A stretch of 64,000 nucleotides of DNA from Thiothrix litoralis. GTDB lineage: Bacteria; Pseudomonadota; Gammaproteobacteria; Thiotrichales; Thiotrichaceae. The DNA lies in the NCBI RefSeq assembly GCF_017901135.1, contig NZ_CP072801.1, positions 806,001 to 870,000 of the forward strand, written 5' to 3'. A program made the translations under genes and the position numbers. Shown here piece by piece: positions 18,495 to 26,473 of the stretch. Each line of letters opens with the position of its first letter. The stretch's first letter is position 1. The notes under the pieces are model-generated. The model was not told where the DNA came from and searched no databases. It saw only the letters and a list, made by a program, of their open reading frames with translations.

Positions 18495-19004
18495 TTTACG
18501 TTTGCGGCGGGCTTTGATACGTCTGAGTAGATGCAAACGCCACAGTAGGTGGACGCCGTAGTAACCTGCTACGGAGGAGAATACGGCCATCAGGGATATG
18601 CCTAATAGGAATGGTTTCCAGATAAGGATCAGGCCATTCATTAGCCAGTCAAGGCTAGGGGCGAAGTTGAAGCCAGCCGTTGGATGTCCGACAATAGCTG
18701 CCCCTAACAAATACGCACCATAAAGCATCGGCGGCATCGTCACCGGGTTAGTAACAAACACCAGCACCACGGCTAAAGGCAAGTTGGCTCGAAAAAATAC
18801 GGCTAACAGTGCTGCAATCACGGATTGGAAAGGTACTGGAATCCACATGCAAAACAGCCCAATCGCAAACGCGGCTGCTACATTGTGGCGGTTCAAATGC
18901 CATAAGCAGGGCAAATGCAACGTGTCCCCCAGAAACTGAAGATGCTTATGCTCTTTGAGTCTTTCAGGGTTGGGGAACAGTTTACGCAGTAACTTTCGTG
19001 GCAT
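18480..19004 (-). CDS. DUF2062 membrane protein
   Basis: 174 residues. The pattern [41 protein letters not shown] and [18 protein letters not shown] is characteristic of DUF2062. At least three hydrophobic segments are seen, and the tail is strongly basic ([13 protein letters not shown]). The family is common in gammaproteobacteria and often lies near comEC or lol genes, as here. Function unknown. Confidence 0.88.
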   Translation of the reverse strand: MPRKLLRKLFPNPERLKEHKHLQFLGDTLHLPCLWHLNRHNVAAAFAIGLFCMWIPVPFQSVIAALLAVFFRANLPLAVVLVFVTNPVTMPPMLYGAYLLGAAIVGHPTAGFNFAPSLDWLMNGLILIWKPFLLGISLMAVFSSVAGYYGVHLLWRLHLLRRIKARRKRKLRRP

Positions 19005-19055
19005 GAAGCCTCAATAACAACAATAAGGTCATTCATTATCCATGGTTTGTGAAAC

Positions 19056-21455
19056 ATGCGCACCTTTTCAGTGAGTTTTTTTATCGGCACGCTGGTGCTG
19101 TTGGTATTGCCGCGCCTGCCGGTGATGGATGCATTGTTTTGGGGAGGCTATTGTCTGGCAGGGTGTGTGTTGGGGGTGCTTCAATGGCGACGAAGAAAAT
19201 CCCCCTCAATCCCCCTTTTTCAAAGGGGGAGGCAAAATAGCACTTCTAGCACCCCTCCTTTGAAAAAGGAGGGGTTGGGGGAGGATTTTCTTCTGGGCAA
19301 GGTGTTGTTGGGCATCTTGTTGGGCAGTTGTTACGCTATATGGGTGGCAAGTGATGTGCGGAATGCGTGGCTGCCCACCGCGTGGGAAGGCGAAGACAAG
19401 CTGTTGACGGGTACGGTGGTGGATGTGCCGGAACGCAGTGCCGATGGGTTGCATTTTTTATTGGATGTCGCTGTGCCGGAATACACCGGGCGTTTGCGAG
19501 TGGCTTGGTATGAGGATAATACGCCCGATGTCCGTGCTGGTGAACGTTGGCAGTTGCTGGTACGCGGCAAGCGTCCGAATGGTTTCATGAATCCCAATGG
19601 CTTTGATTATGAGCAATGGTTGTTTACGCAACGCATTGGCGGTAGTGGCTATGTGCGTAAGTCTAATAATAATCAGCGCGTGGCAGCAGCACCGTGGTGG
19701 GAACCGGATAGCTGGCGTCAGCATTTGCAGGAAAAGATCGCAACAGCTTTGCAAGGTTCGCCCATGACTGGGCTGGTGCAGGGGTTGGCGATTGCGTATA
19801 CCGAGGGGATTTCGCAGCAGCAATGGGGGGTATTGCGTAACACGGGTACGATTCATTTGCTGGCGATTTCGGGCTTGCACATTACGATGGTGGCTAGTTT
19901 GGGGATTTTGCCGGTGTGGGGTATCTGGCGCTTGTTTCCAATGTTGTATTTGTGGCTGCCGTTGCGGGTCGCTGCGGGGGTGTCGGGTGGGGTATTGGCG
20001 ACCGGCTATTCCTTGCTGGCAGGGTTTAATATTCCGACCCAGCGCACGCTGATCATGTTGCTGGTGGTGTTGGCGGGTTTGGTGTGGCGACGGCAAGTGC
20101 CGTTCAGTGTCACCATGAGTGTGGCTTTGCTGTTGGTGTTGTTGCTCGATCCGCTGGCGGGTTTGTCGGTGGGGTTCTGGTTATCGTTTGTGACGGTGGC
20201 TTTGTTGGCTTTTCTGGGAATGCGCCAGCGTAAGGTGGGTAAATCGGCGGTGCTGTGGATGCAGTTGGTACTGTCATTGGGCACGATTCCGCTGGCGGCA
20301 GGCTTTTTCGGCATGGTGTCGCTGAGTTCACCACTGGCTAATTTGATTGCGATTCCGCTGGTAACGTTTGTGGTGACGCCGCTGGTGTTGTTGGGCATGG
20401 CGTTGGTGGGGGTTTGGTCTGTTGGCGCTGCATGGATGTGGTGGGGAGCAGCAAAATTGTTGGAATGGTTGATGTGGGTGTTGGATTGGTTGGCCTCGTG
20501 GTCGCTGTCAACCGTTTACATGCCATTGATTCCGTTACCATGGCTGTTGTTGGCGGGGCTTGGGTTTGTGTTGCTGTGGTTGCCACGCGGAATGCCGGGG
20601 CGTTGGTTGGGGGCGTTGTTGATGTTGCCGCTGGTGTTGTATCAGCCGCCGCAACTGGATGCCGGGGCGTTTCGTGTGAGTGTGCTGGATGTAGGTCAAG
20701 GGTTGGCAAGCGTGGTACAAACCGCGCACCATACCTTGGTGTTTGATACAGGCCCCAAGGTGTCGGACAGTTTTGATACCGGGGTATTGGTGGTATTGCC
20801 GTGGCTGCGGGGGCAGGGCGTGGTAAACATTGATACCTTGATGGTTTCCCATGCGGATAATGATCATAGCGGCGGTGCGGGGGCGTTATTGGCAGCATTG
20901 CCTGTGGGCAAGGTATTGGCTAGTAGCCCTGATATACTAACAAGTCATCAGGTTGATTTATGTATGGCAGGCCAGTCATGGCAGTGGGATGGGGTAGAAT
21001 TTAGTGTATTACACCCGGCAATGGATTTTCCTGATCAGAAGAAAAATAACCGTTCCTGTGTGTTAAAAATAATGAACCGCTATCATAGCGTTTTATTGAC
21101 GGCAGATATTGAGCGTATTGCAGAAAAGTGGTTGCTCAAACAGCCTGTTGATTTGGTTGATTTGCGGGCTGAGGTTTTGGTGTTGCCACATCATGGTAGT
21201 AAGACATCTTCAAGCCCGGCGTTTATTCAGGCGGTTGCACCAACCTTGGGTATTGTGACCAGTGGTTACCGTAACCGTTTTCATCATCCACACCCTGACG
21301 TGGTTCAGCGTTATGCGGTTCGCAACATAAAATTACTCAACACGGTTGATAGCGGTGAATTGCGGCTGGATTTTCCTGAAACCCGTGAAATCATGCAGGT
21401 TAGGGAGTGGCGTATCGAGCATCAGCACTTGTGGAACCGTTACACTAAAAAGTAA
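19056..21455 (+). CDS. comEC: DNA internalization competence protein ComEC/Rec2
   Basis: 799 residues. ComEC forms the inner-membrane channel for single-stranded DNA uptake in natural transformation. Order: two N-terminal membrane helices, a periplasmic OB-like region (GTVVDVPERS...), the competence domain with LLAISGLHITMVA and many helices (to about residue 520), then a C-terminal metallo-beta-lactamase-fold domain with LDVGQGLASVV, HADNDHSGGAGALL and VLPHHGSKTSSSP. A 102-nt palindromic repeat (19192-19293) lies in frame between the helices at the N-terminus and adds about 34 residues of low-similarity sequence such as PSIPLFQRG. The channel domains are intact. Confidence 0.95.
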   Translation: MRTFSVSFFIGTLVLLVLPRLPVMDALFWGGYCLAGCVLGVLQWRRRKSPSIPLFQRGRQNSTSSTPPLKKEGLGEDFLLGKVLLGILLGSCYAIWVASDVRNAWLPTAWEGEDKLLTGTVVDVPERSADGLHFLLDVAVPEYTGRLRVAWYEDNTPDVRAGERWQLLVRGKRPNGFMNPNGFDYEQWLFTQRIGGSGYVRKSNNNQRVAAAPWWEPDSWRQHLQEKIATALQGSPMTGLVQGLAIAYTEGISQQQWGVLRNTGTIHLLAISGLHITMVASLGILPVWGIWRLFPMLYLWLPLRVAAGVSGGVLATGYSLLAGFNIPTQRTLIMLLVVLAGLVWRRQVPFSVTMSVALLLVLLLDPLAGLSVGFWLSFVTVALLAFLGMRQRKVGKSAVLWMQLVLSLGTIPLAAGFFGMVSLSSPLANLIAIPLVTFVVTPLVLLGMALVGVWSVGAAWMWWGAAKLLEWLMWVLDWLASWSLSTVYMPLIPLPWLLLAGLGFVLLWLPRGMPGRWLGALLMLPLVLYQPPQLDAGAFRVSVLDVGQGLASVVQTAHHTLVFDTGPKVSDSFDTGVLVVLPWLRGQGVVNIDTLMVSHADNDHSGGAGALLAALPVGKVLASSPDILTSHQVDLCMAGQSWQWDGVEFSVLHPAMDFPDQKKNNRSCVLKIMNRYHSVLLTADIERIAEKWLLKQPVDLVDLRAEVLVLPHHGSKTSSSPAFIQAVAPTLGIVTSGYRNRFHHPHPDVVQRYAVRNIKLLNTVDSGELRLDFPETREIMQVREWRIEHQHLWNRYTKK
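19192..19293. repeat. Palindromic repeat inserted in frame within comEC
   Basis: Imperfect inverted arms at 19192-19231 and 19252-19293 both start GAAGAAAATCC when read inward and contain CCCCYTTTTTCAAAGG. The unit is 102 nt, a multiple of three, and free of stop codons in the comEC frame. Its ends and general plan match the repeat inside tadA at 9512-9610. Confidence 0.85.
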
Positions 21456-21566
21456 CGTGGCGAAACATTATTATTTATGCCAGAATCCAAGGCATTTCCC
21501 AATGGGTTTGCATATTGAACAGGGTATTTTTTGCCCGTGGTTCAAGCGAGTAGTGTTCAGGAATCA

Positions 21567-23894
21567 ATGATGAAATTGGAAGAAAAGGATCTCGACATTT
21601 TCAAAAAACTGGATTCAAACGTTTATCTAACCCTCAATGATAAGCAGGCGTTGAAAACCAGTGTGGATGAATTGGCGCTGCGCTTGGTGGAGAGCGATCA
21701 GCGTTTGCAGCAAATGTCAGGCTTGCTGCTGGAAAAGGATGGTCATATCCGGGTACGTGATGCCCGCATTGACGAACGTGACAAGCGTATGGAAACCTTG
21801 GCACGTTTACTGGGTGAAAAAGAAAAACTGCTGAACCAGCAAAACCAGTTACTGGAAGACAAGGAAAAAGCCTTACGTGCCCGTGATGAAAGTGTTGTTT
21901 CCCGTGATCGTGCCGTGCAACAGCGTGACACCATGCTGGAAGACCGCGAATCACGCCTGAGTAGTCTGGAACAAAACCTCGCCCACTACGAAAAACTGTT
22001 GCAGGAAAAAGAGCTGCAAATCCAGATGCGCGACCGTAGTCTGGAAGACAAAGACCGTTCGTTGTCGCGTATTGATCAGGCCATCCAAAGCAAAGATAAG
22101 CTGCTGCAAAGCCGTGATGACAGTATCATCAAGAAAGACCAGCAACTGGTCGATCGCGAAACTTTGCTGCAAGAGCGTACCCGTCAGACGCTGGAACAGG
22201 AAAAAATGCTCAAGGAGCGTGACAAGCACCTGAGCGAGCGTGACAACCATGTGTTAGAACGTGACCGCCAGCTTGCCGCGCGTGACGGGCACATTGATCT
22301 TGCCAACCAGCATCTGCAATCCCGTGACCGCACCATTGCCGAGCGCGACCAGCAAATTCAGACACGCGAGCAATTACTCAAGGAAAAAGCCAGTTTATTG
22401 CAGGAGCGTGACCAGCGCATCGGCATCCAGCAACAGCAGGTGGAAAAGCGTGACCTTACCCTGGGTCAGCGCGACCGCGAACTCAGCGAACGTGACCGCA
22501 CCATCGGTGAACGCGATGATGAGTTGCGCTTGCGCGAAGAAGCCATCCGCAGCCGTGACCAGCAGGGGCTGGATTTTCTGCAAACCATCCGCGAACTCGA
22601 AGACCATTTGCAGGAACGTGATACCCAGTTAACTGACCGTGACCGCCAATTGTCGATGCGTGATGAGCGTATCAATAAGGCTGACGAAGATTTACGCGAC
22701 CGTGATACCCGTCTTTCCAGTCGCGACCGCACCGTGGAAGAGCGCGACGTACAAATCACCGAGCGCGACCGTCGCATCAAGGAACGCGATATTTCCTTGC
22801 GCGAACGTGACACCCGTATCAGCGGGCAAGACTTGCAACTGCGGGAACGTGACAAGCAGTTGCAATTACGCGATACCCAGTTGCAAAGTCGCGATGTCAC
22901 CATCGGCGAACGTGACCACGGCATCAAGCAGCGTGACGGGCATATTTCCCAGCTAAACGGGCAGATGCAGGAACGCGATGAAACCATCCATGCGCGTGAC
23001 TCGCTGCTGACCGAGCGCAATGCGGCTATCCAGCAACGTGACGATACGGTGCGGGAACGTGACTTCCAACTCACTGAGCGTGATCAGAGTCTTCAGCAGC
23101 GCGATACCTCGCTGCATGAGCGTGATCTGCAAGTCCAGACACTGAGCGAATTTATCACCGAGCGTGATACCAGCCTGCAAGTGCGTGATACCGAAATTGC
23201 CGCCCGCGATGATCAGGTGCGTAACTTGCAACTCGAAGTCCACTTGCGTGACCAAAGCATTGCCGAACGCGATGTGCAGTTGCAGCTCCGTGACCAGACG
23301 GTGCAGGATCGCGATGAATTCCTTTCGGAACGTGAAGAGACCATTGCCGAACGCGATGCGACGGTAGCGGAACGCGATGCCCAACTTGAACAGCGTGATT
23401 TGCACCTCCAGCATAAGGAAGAAGCCTTACAAACGCGGGATCAGCAAATCCATTTGCGTGACACCGAGGTAGTAAAGCGCGATGCCAGCCTGCATGAACG
23501 CCATGCTACGATTGCGCAACGTGATGCTCATCTGAATGCGCGTGACGAACAAATCAACAAGCGTGATATCAGCCTGCATGATCGCGACCAGACGATTGTT
23601 GCCAAGGAAGCGCATATCCGCCGCCGTGATGAACGGCTTCAGGAACTGACCTTGCGTATCCAACATCTGGAAAATGCTTTGAAAGAGCAGGGACAGCAGT
23701 TGCAGAATCGTGATGAAGCCTTGCATCAGCGTGACCTGATCATTGCTCAGCGTGACCGCCAAATCGACAAACTCGATAAAAGTGTGGTCAAGTATACGGC
23801 GGGGGCGCAAAGTGTGTTCATCAAAGGTGCGATAACGGGTCTGGCGGCCGCCTTGGTGTTTGTGTTGGGTTTGAGACTAATGGCTATTTTCTAA
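21567..23894 (+). CDS. Tail-anchored heptad-repeat (RD-repeat) coiled-coil protein
   Basis: 775 residues from the ATG at 21567, which follows AGGAATCA; an upstream TTG is less likely. Nearly the whole chain is built on a seven-residue unit with Arg-Asp (or Glu/Lys variants) at fixed positions, for example ERDRRIK-ERDISLR, repeated around 100 times from about residue 65 to 740. Hydrophobic residues recur once or twice per unit, consistent with a very long, highly charged coiled coil (roughly 100 nm if continuous). The C-terminus is one membrane helix (GAITGLAAALVFVLGLRLMA), so the rod should project into the cytoplasm from the inner membrane. I recognise no named family. It lies between comEC and tRNA-Met. 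Confidence 0.8.
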   Translation: MMKLEEKDLDIFKKLDSNVYLTLNDKQALKTSVDELALRLVESDQRLQQMSGLLLEKDGHIRVRDARIDERDKRMETLARLLGEKEKLLNQQNQLLEDKEKALRARDESVVSRDRAVQQRDTMLEDRESRLSSLEQNLAHYEKLLQEKELQIQMRDRSLEDKDRSLSRIDQAIQSKDKLLQSRDDSIIKKDQQLVDRETLLQERTRQTLEQEKMLKERDKHLSERDNHVLERDRQLAARDGHIDLANQHLQSRDRTIAERDQQIQTREQLLKEKASLLQERDQRIGIQQQQVEKRDLTLGQRDRELSERDRTIGERDDELRLREEAIRSRDQQGLDFLQTIRELEDHLQERDTQLTDRDRQLSMRDERINKADEDLRDRDTRLSSRDRTVEERDVQITERDRRIKERDISLRERDTRISGQDLQLRERDKQLQLRDTQLQSRDVTIGERDHGIKQRDGHISQLNGQMQERDETIHARDSLLTERNAAIQQRDDTVRERDFQLTERDQSLQQRDTSLHERDLQVQTLSEFITERDTSLQVRDTEIAARDDQVRNLQLEVHLRDQSIAERDVQLQLRDQTVQDRDEFLSEREETIAERDATVAERDAQLEQRDLHLQHKEEALQTRDQQIHLRDTEVVKRDASLHERHATIAQRDAHLNARDEQINKRDISLHDRDQTIVAKEAHIRRRDERLQELTLRIQHLENALKEQGQQLQNRDEALHQRDLIIAQRDRQIDKLDKSVVKYTAGAQSVFIKGAITGLAAALVFVLGLRLMAIF

Positions 23895-23923
23895 CGTAAT
23901 GGCTATTTTCCTTGAAAAGGGGA

Positions 23924-23952
23924 TTGACAGTTTGTACGGCTGTCGTTAATAT
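23924..23952 (+). promoter_or_regulatory. Sigma-70 promoter of tRNA-Met
   Basis: TTGACA at 23924-23929 and TAATAT at 23947-23952, spaced 17 bp, lie 11 bp before the tRNA gene. Confidence 0.8.
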
Positions 23953-23963
23953 TCGCGCCTCTT

Positions 23964-24040
23964 GGCTACATAGCTCAGCTGGTTAGAGCACATCACTCAT
24001 AATGATGGGGTCCCTAGTTCGAATCTAGGTGTAGCCACCA
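23964..24040 (+). tRNA. tRNA-Met (CAT), elongator
   Basis: The 77-nt cloverleaf includes an encoded CCA. The acceptor stem pairs GGCTACA with TGTAGCC, the anticodon stem-loop CATCACTCATAATGATG presents CAT, and the T arm is CTAGTTCGAATCTAG. The sequence resembles the elongator tRNA-Met rather than initiator or Ile2 forms. It is the integration site of the island: its 3' 45 nt up to 24033 recur at 28031-28075. Confidence 0.95.
23989..24033 (+). repeat. attL, 45-nt direct repeat inside tRNA-Met
   Basis: Identical to 28031-28075 over 45 nt, covering the anticodon stem-loop through most of the T arm and acceptor 3' strand. The left copy keeps the tRNA complete. Confidence 0.9.
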
Positions 24041-24048
24041 GTATAAAC

Positions 24049-24086
24049 AAAGGGTTGCGTCCTTATAGGTGCAGCCCTTTTTTATT
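24049..24086 (+). terminator. Rho-independent terminator after tRNA-Met, supplied by the island
   Basis: AAGGGTTGC pairs with GCAGCCCTT (one G-T pair), and a T-rich tract follows. It sits inside the island, so it was probably brought in with it. Confidence 0.7.
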
Positions 24087-24106
24087 TTGGTTATTTTTAT
24101 TGCTTT

Positions 24107-24149
24107 CTTAGTCACGGGTTTAGTCACGCAATTTGTTTGCTAGGATTGG
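24107..24149 (+). repeat. Integrase arm-type repeat, left copy
   Basis: A 43-nt block containing two TTAGTCACG motifs matches 27874-27916 with 5 differences. Located about 75 bp inside attL. Likely integrase or excisionase arm-binding sites; this role is inference. Confidence 0.6.
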
Positions 24150-24164
24150 ACAACCCTCTTCCCG

Positions 24165-24338
24165 CTATCGCCACAGTGACATAAACAAGGCGATACCCCA
24201 CACGAACCCACCGATCATGAATTGCTGCCAGTCACTACTCAATTCTTCAAAGTGTTTCGCCTTCGGGAATATCAAACCCGCTGCAATGGCAAAGAGCGAT
24301 ACTTGCAACCAGCCTAACCATTTAGGAAGATCGTTCAT
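24165..24338 (-). CDS. 57-residue two-helix membrane protein, third gene of the toxin-antitoxin operon
   Basis: 57 residues. Two hydrophobic segments are separated by a short polar loop: LGWLQVSLFAIAAGLIF and FMIGGFVWGIALFMSLW, joined by PKAKHFEELSSDWQQ. The ATG at 24338-24336 abuts the left end of TnpB element 2. If that element (24339-25670) is removed, this ATG overlaps the TGA of the GNAT toxin as ATGA, so the gene originally followed the toxin as part of one operon. Now it is cut off from the operon promoter by 1.3 kb. I do not recognise the family. Confidence 0.65.
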   Translation of the reverse strand: MNDLPKWLGWLQVSLFAIAAGLIFPKAKHFEELSSDWQQFMIGGFVWGIALFMSLWR

Positions 24339-25670
24339 CAGTCGTGCGCGAGATACCCCTGCCTTTAGGCATGGGGAGGGATAGCGCGTCGGCGACAGCC
24401 GACCCTCTTCTCGCTCCTCCGTTTGGTTTGCTATCTTCGGTTGTTGACTCTTCACGAAATATACGATATTTTGTGAATAATGAAAACTAAACGCGCCTAC
24501 CAATTCCGATTCTACCCAGACCCACAACAAGAAACGTTGCTGGCTCAGACGTTCGGTTGTGTGCGCTACGTTTACAACAGCATCTTGCGTTACCGCACGG
24601 ATGCCTACTATCAGGCTCAGGAAAAAGTTGGGTACACGAAAGCGAGTTCCCAACTGACTGCCATCAAAAAACTGCCTGAAGCTACTTTCCTGAACGACGT
24701 TTCCAGTGTTCCGCTGCAACAATGCTTGAGGAATCAGCAAACGGCGTTCAAAAACTTCTTTGAAGGTCGGGCAAAATACCCTGTCTTCAAATCTAAAAAG
24801 CACCGCCAATCGGCTGAATTCACGTACCGCGCGTTCAGCTACCGTGACGGTGAATTGAAACTGGCGAAGTGCGATAAACCGCTGAATATCAAGTGGAGTC
24901 AGGCACTTCCGGCTGACCCCACCACGGTTACTGTTTCCAAAGATCAGGCCGGACGCTATTTTGTGTCTTGCTTGTGTGAATTTGAACCCACGCTGTTGCC
25001 CGTCACCGATAAAAAGGCAGGCATTGACGTGGGCATCAAGGATTTGTTCGTTACCTCTGACGGTTTTAAATCCGGTAATCCCCGCCACACCGCACAACAC
25101 GCGGCTAAACTCGCGAAGTACCAACGCCGTCTTGCCAAGAAGACACTCGGCAGCAAGAACCGGTTGAAAGCTAAACGCAAGGTCGCCCGTGTTCACGCGA
25201 AAATTTCCGATGACCGTTCGGACAACTTGCACAAGTTGTCCCGCAAACTGATTAACGAGAACCAAGTGGTTTGTGCTGAAAACCTCGCCGTGAAGAACAT
25301 GATTAAGAACCCAACGTTAGCCAAGCACATTGCGGATGCAAGTTGGGGTGAGTTCACTCGCCAGCTTGCGTACAAAGCTGGCTGGTACGGGAGGACATAC
25401 GTTGAGATAGGGAGATTCTTCCCGTCCACTAAACGCTGTTCCTGCTGTGGGTTCGTGAAAGAAAACATGCCGCTGGACGTGCGATCGTGGGAGTGCCCCG
25501 AATGCGGCACAACCCACGACCGTGACGTGAATGCAGCACGTAACATTTTAGCCGCCGGGCTGGCGGTGTTAGCCTTTGGAGAGAATGTTAGTGGCGATGG
25601 CATTTCGGTGTCGTCGTCCTGTTCTCGGTGAATTAGGAATCCCCCGGCTTTAGCCGTGGGGAGTAGTCAA
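24339..25670 (+). mobile_element. TnpB-only IS200/IS605-type element 2
   Basis: 1332 bp. The left end starts CAGTCGTGCGCG after TTCAT and has a hairpin (CCCCTGCC, TTTA, GGCATGGGG) at 24356-24376. The right end has a hairpin around CGGCTTTAGCCG (about 25641-25660) and terminates in GTCAA. Ends are fixed by the repaired gene junction: joining the flanks at TTCAT and CGCTGC recreates an ATGA overlap between two genes. Insertion after a TTCAT pentamer without target duplication fits IS200/IS605 biology. It carries tnpB only and needs a TnpA from elsewhere. Confidence 0.85.
24480..25631 (+). CDS. tnpB: TnpB, RNA-guided nuclease of element 2
   Basis: 383 residues. RuvC catalytic residues are all visible: AGIDVGIKDLFVTSDG (Asp), VVCAENLAVKNM (Glu) and HDRDVNAARNILAAG (Asp). 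The zinc finger is CSCCG plus CPEC. The N-terminus KRAYQFRFYPDPQQETLL is standard for the family. It is clearly different from the TnpB at 6228-7448 (length, middle region), so the two elements are separate lineages that share end structure. Nuclease function is inferred from the intact motif set. The guide RNA would come from the gene's 3' end and the right end of the element. Confidence 0.93.
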   Translation: MKTKRAYQFRFYPDPQQETLLAQTFGCVRYVYNSILRYRTDAYYQAQEKVGYTKASSQLTAIKKLPEATFLNDVSSVPLQQCLRNQQTAFKNFFEGRAKYPVFKSKKHRQSAEFTYRAFSYRDGELKLAKCDKPLNIKWSQALPADPTTVTVSKDQAGRYFVSCLCEFEPTLLPVTDKKAGIDVGIKDLFVTSDGFKSGNPRHTAQHAAKLAKYQRRLAKKTLGSKNRLKAKRKVARVHAKISDDRSDNLHKLSRKLINENQVVCAENLAVKNMIKNPTLAKHIADASWGEFTRQLAYKAGWYGRTYVEIGRFFPSTKRCSCCGFVKENMPLDVRSWECPECGTTHDRDVNAARNILAAGLAVLAFGENVSGDGISVSSSCSR

Positions 25671-26167
25671 CGCTGCATTTTCCTGATGGTGTCCACGGAT
25701 AAGTACAGGCGTAATCCGTCTTCCTGTTTGAGTGGCAAGAATTCAAACCGTCGATAAAATCCAACGGCTTCGGGTTTCGCATCCACCACAATACACGCCA
25801 CGCCTAGGGTACTTCCTGCTTTCAAGGTTTGTTTCATGGCATGAATCAGCAACTTTGAGCCGATATGCAGCCCTGATTGCCGCGCTTTCAAATCAGTCGC
25901 CATTCTGCCCAGTAATGCAGCCGGAACGGGATAACGGGGCAACTTCTTTGCAACACTTTCTGGAAAATCATCATGCAGGATGTGTGCAGCCGATAGCGTG
26001 TAATAGCCCAATACTTTGCCGTTATCGTCAACAGCAACATAGGCTTGCACAATGCCCTTTTTTACCCCTTGCGATAGGTGGCGCTGTAGGTATTCATCGA
26101 GCTTTGCATTGCCTGATTCAAATTCCTTGCGGTCATGCTGTGTCGCGTCGAATGCCTCTATTCTCAT
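25667..26167 (-). CDS. GNAT-family acetyltransferase toxin (TacT-like)
   Basis: 166 residues. GNAT toxins paired with DUF1778 antitoxins acetylate the amino acid of charged tRNA and block translation. Features: IEAFDATQHDRKEFESGNAKLDEYL at the start, a VLGYYTLSAAH strand, and the acetyl-CoA loop region PAALLGRMATDLKARQSGLHIGSKLL (residues about 85-110), then the AKPEAVGFYRRFEFLPL motif with the family tyrosine. The antitoxin gene overlaps its start by 4 nt (ATGA). The present stop codon is formed by the right end of the TnpB element, but the pre-insertion stop was at the same codon, so the protein is unchanged. Confidence 0.88.
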   Translation of the reverse strand: MRIEAFDATQHDRKEFESGNAKLDEYLQRHLSQGVKKGIVQAYVAVDDNGKVLGYYTLSAAHILHDDFPESVAKKLPRYPVPAALLGRMATDLKARQSGLHIGSKLLIHAMKQTLKAGSTLGVACIVVDAKPEAVGFYRRFEFLPLKQEDGLRLYLSVDTIRKMQR

Positions 26168-26439
26168 TCAAGCCCCGCATCGTGGTAGTCAATCCATGCT
26201 TTCCGCAATGCCTCATTAGGTTCTGGTGGATTCTCTAGGGTATCCATGAATGCTTGCCAGTCTTGGGCATTCAGGGTGAAAAGCTGATGCGCTTGCAGGA
26301 TTTCACGCGCTTTGTCCATTGCAGCACCTAGCACCAAGGCTGTTAGCGTACTGCCGTTGATTTCTGCGGCTTTTGCCAGCATGTTTTTAGTGCTGGAAGG
26401 TAAGCGGATGTCAAACCGCTCTATGGTTTCAACTTGCAT
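26164..26439 (-). CDS. DUF1778 ribbon-helix-helix antitoxin (TacA-like)
   Basis: 91 residues from the ATG at 26439, preceded by GAGGAAAAGAAC; the frame is open further upstream but lacks start signals. The N-terminal ribbon-helix-helix is ERFDIRLPSSTKNMLAKAAEI, followed by NGSTLTALVLGAAMDKAREIL. The C-terminal FTLNAQDWQAFMDTLENPPEPN is the toxin-binding part typical of DUF1778 (LS..D...F...L..PP.PN). First gene of the operon; likely represses it by binding the palindrome just upstream. Confidence 0.9.
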   Translation of the reverse strand: MQVETIERFDIRLPSSTKNMLAKAAEINGSTLTALVLGAAMDKAREILQAHQLFTLNAQDWQAFMDTLENPPEPNEALRKAWIDYHDAGLE

Positions 26440-26452
26440 GTTCTTTTCCTCA

Positions 26453-26469
26453 TACGGATTAATACCGTA
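26453..26469. promoter_or_regulatory. Palindromic operator of the DUF1778/GNAT operon
   Basis: TACGG-ATTAATA-CCGTA lies 14 nt upstream of the antitoxin start and overlaps a TATTAAT sequence that could serve as the -10 box on the minus strand. This placement fits repression by the ribbon-helix-helix antitoxin. Confidence 0.55.
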
Positions 26470-26473
26470 CAGT

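Noticed and set aside
21567..23894. Regular 21-nt periodicity considered as a possible CRISPR or tandem DNA repeat
   Set aside because: Units are diverged, continuous, lack spacers, and the period is explained by the translated heptads.
24165..25265. 366-codon minus-strand frame spanning the TnpB element
   Set aside because: It runs antisense to an intact tnpB with all motifs; only the last 57 codons, outside the element, look like a real gene.
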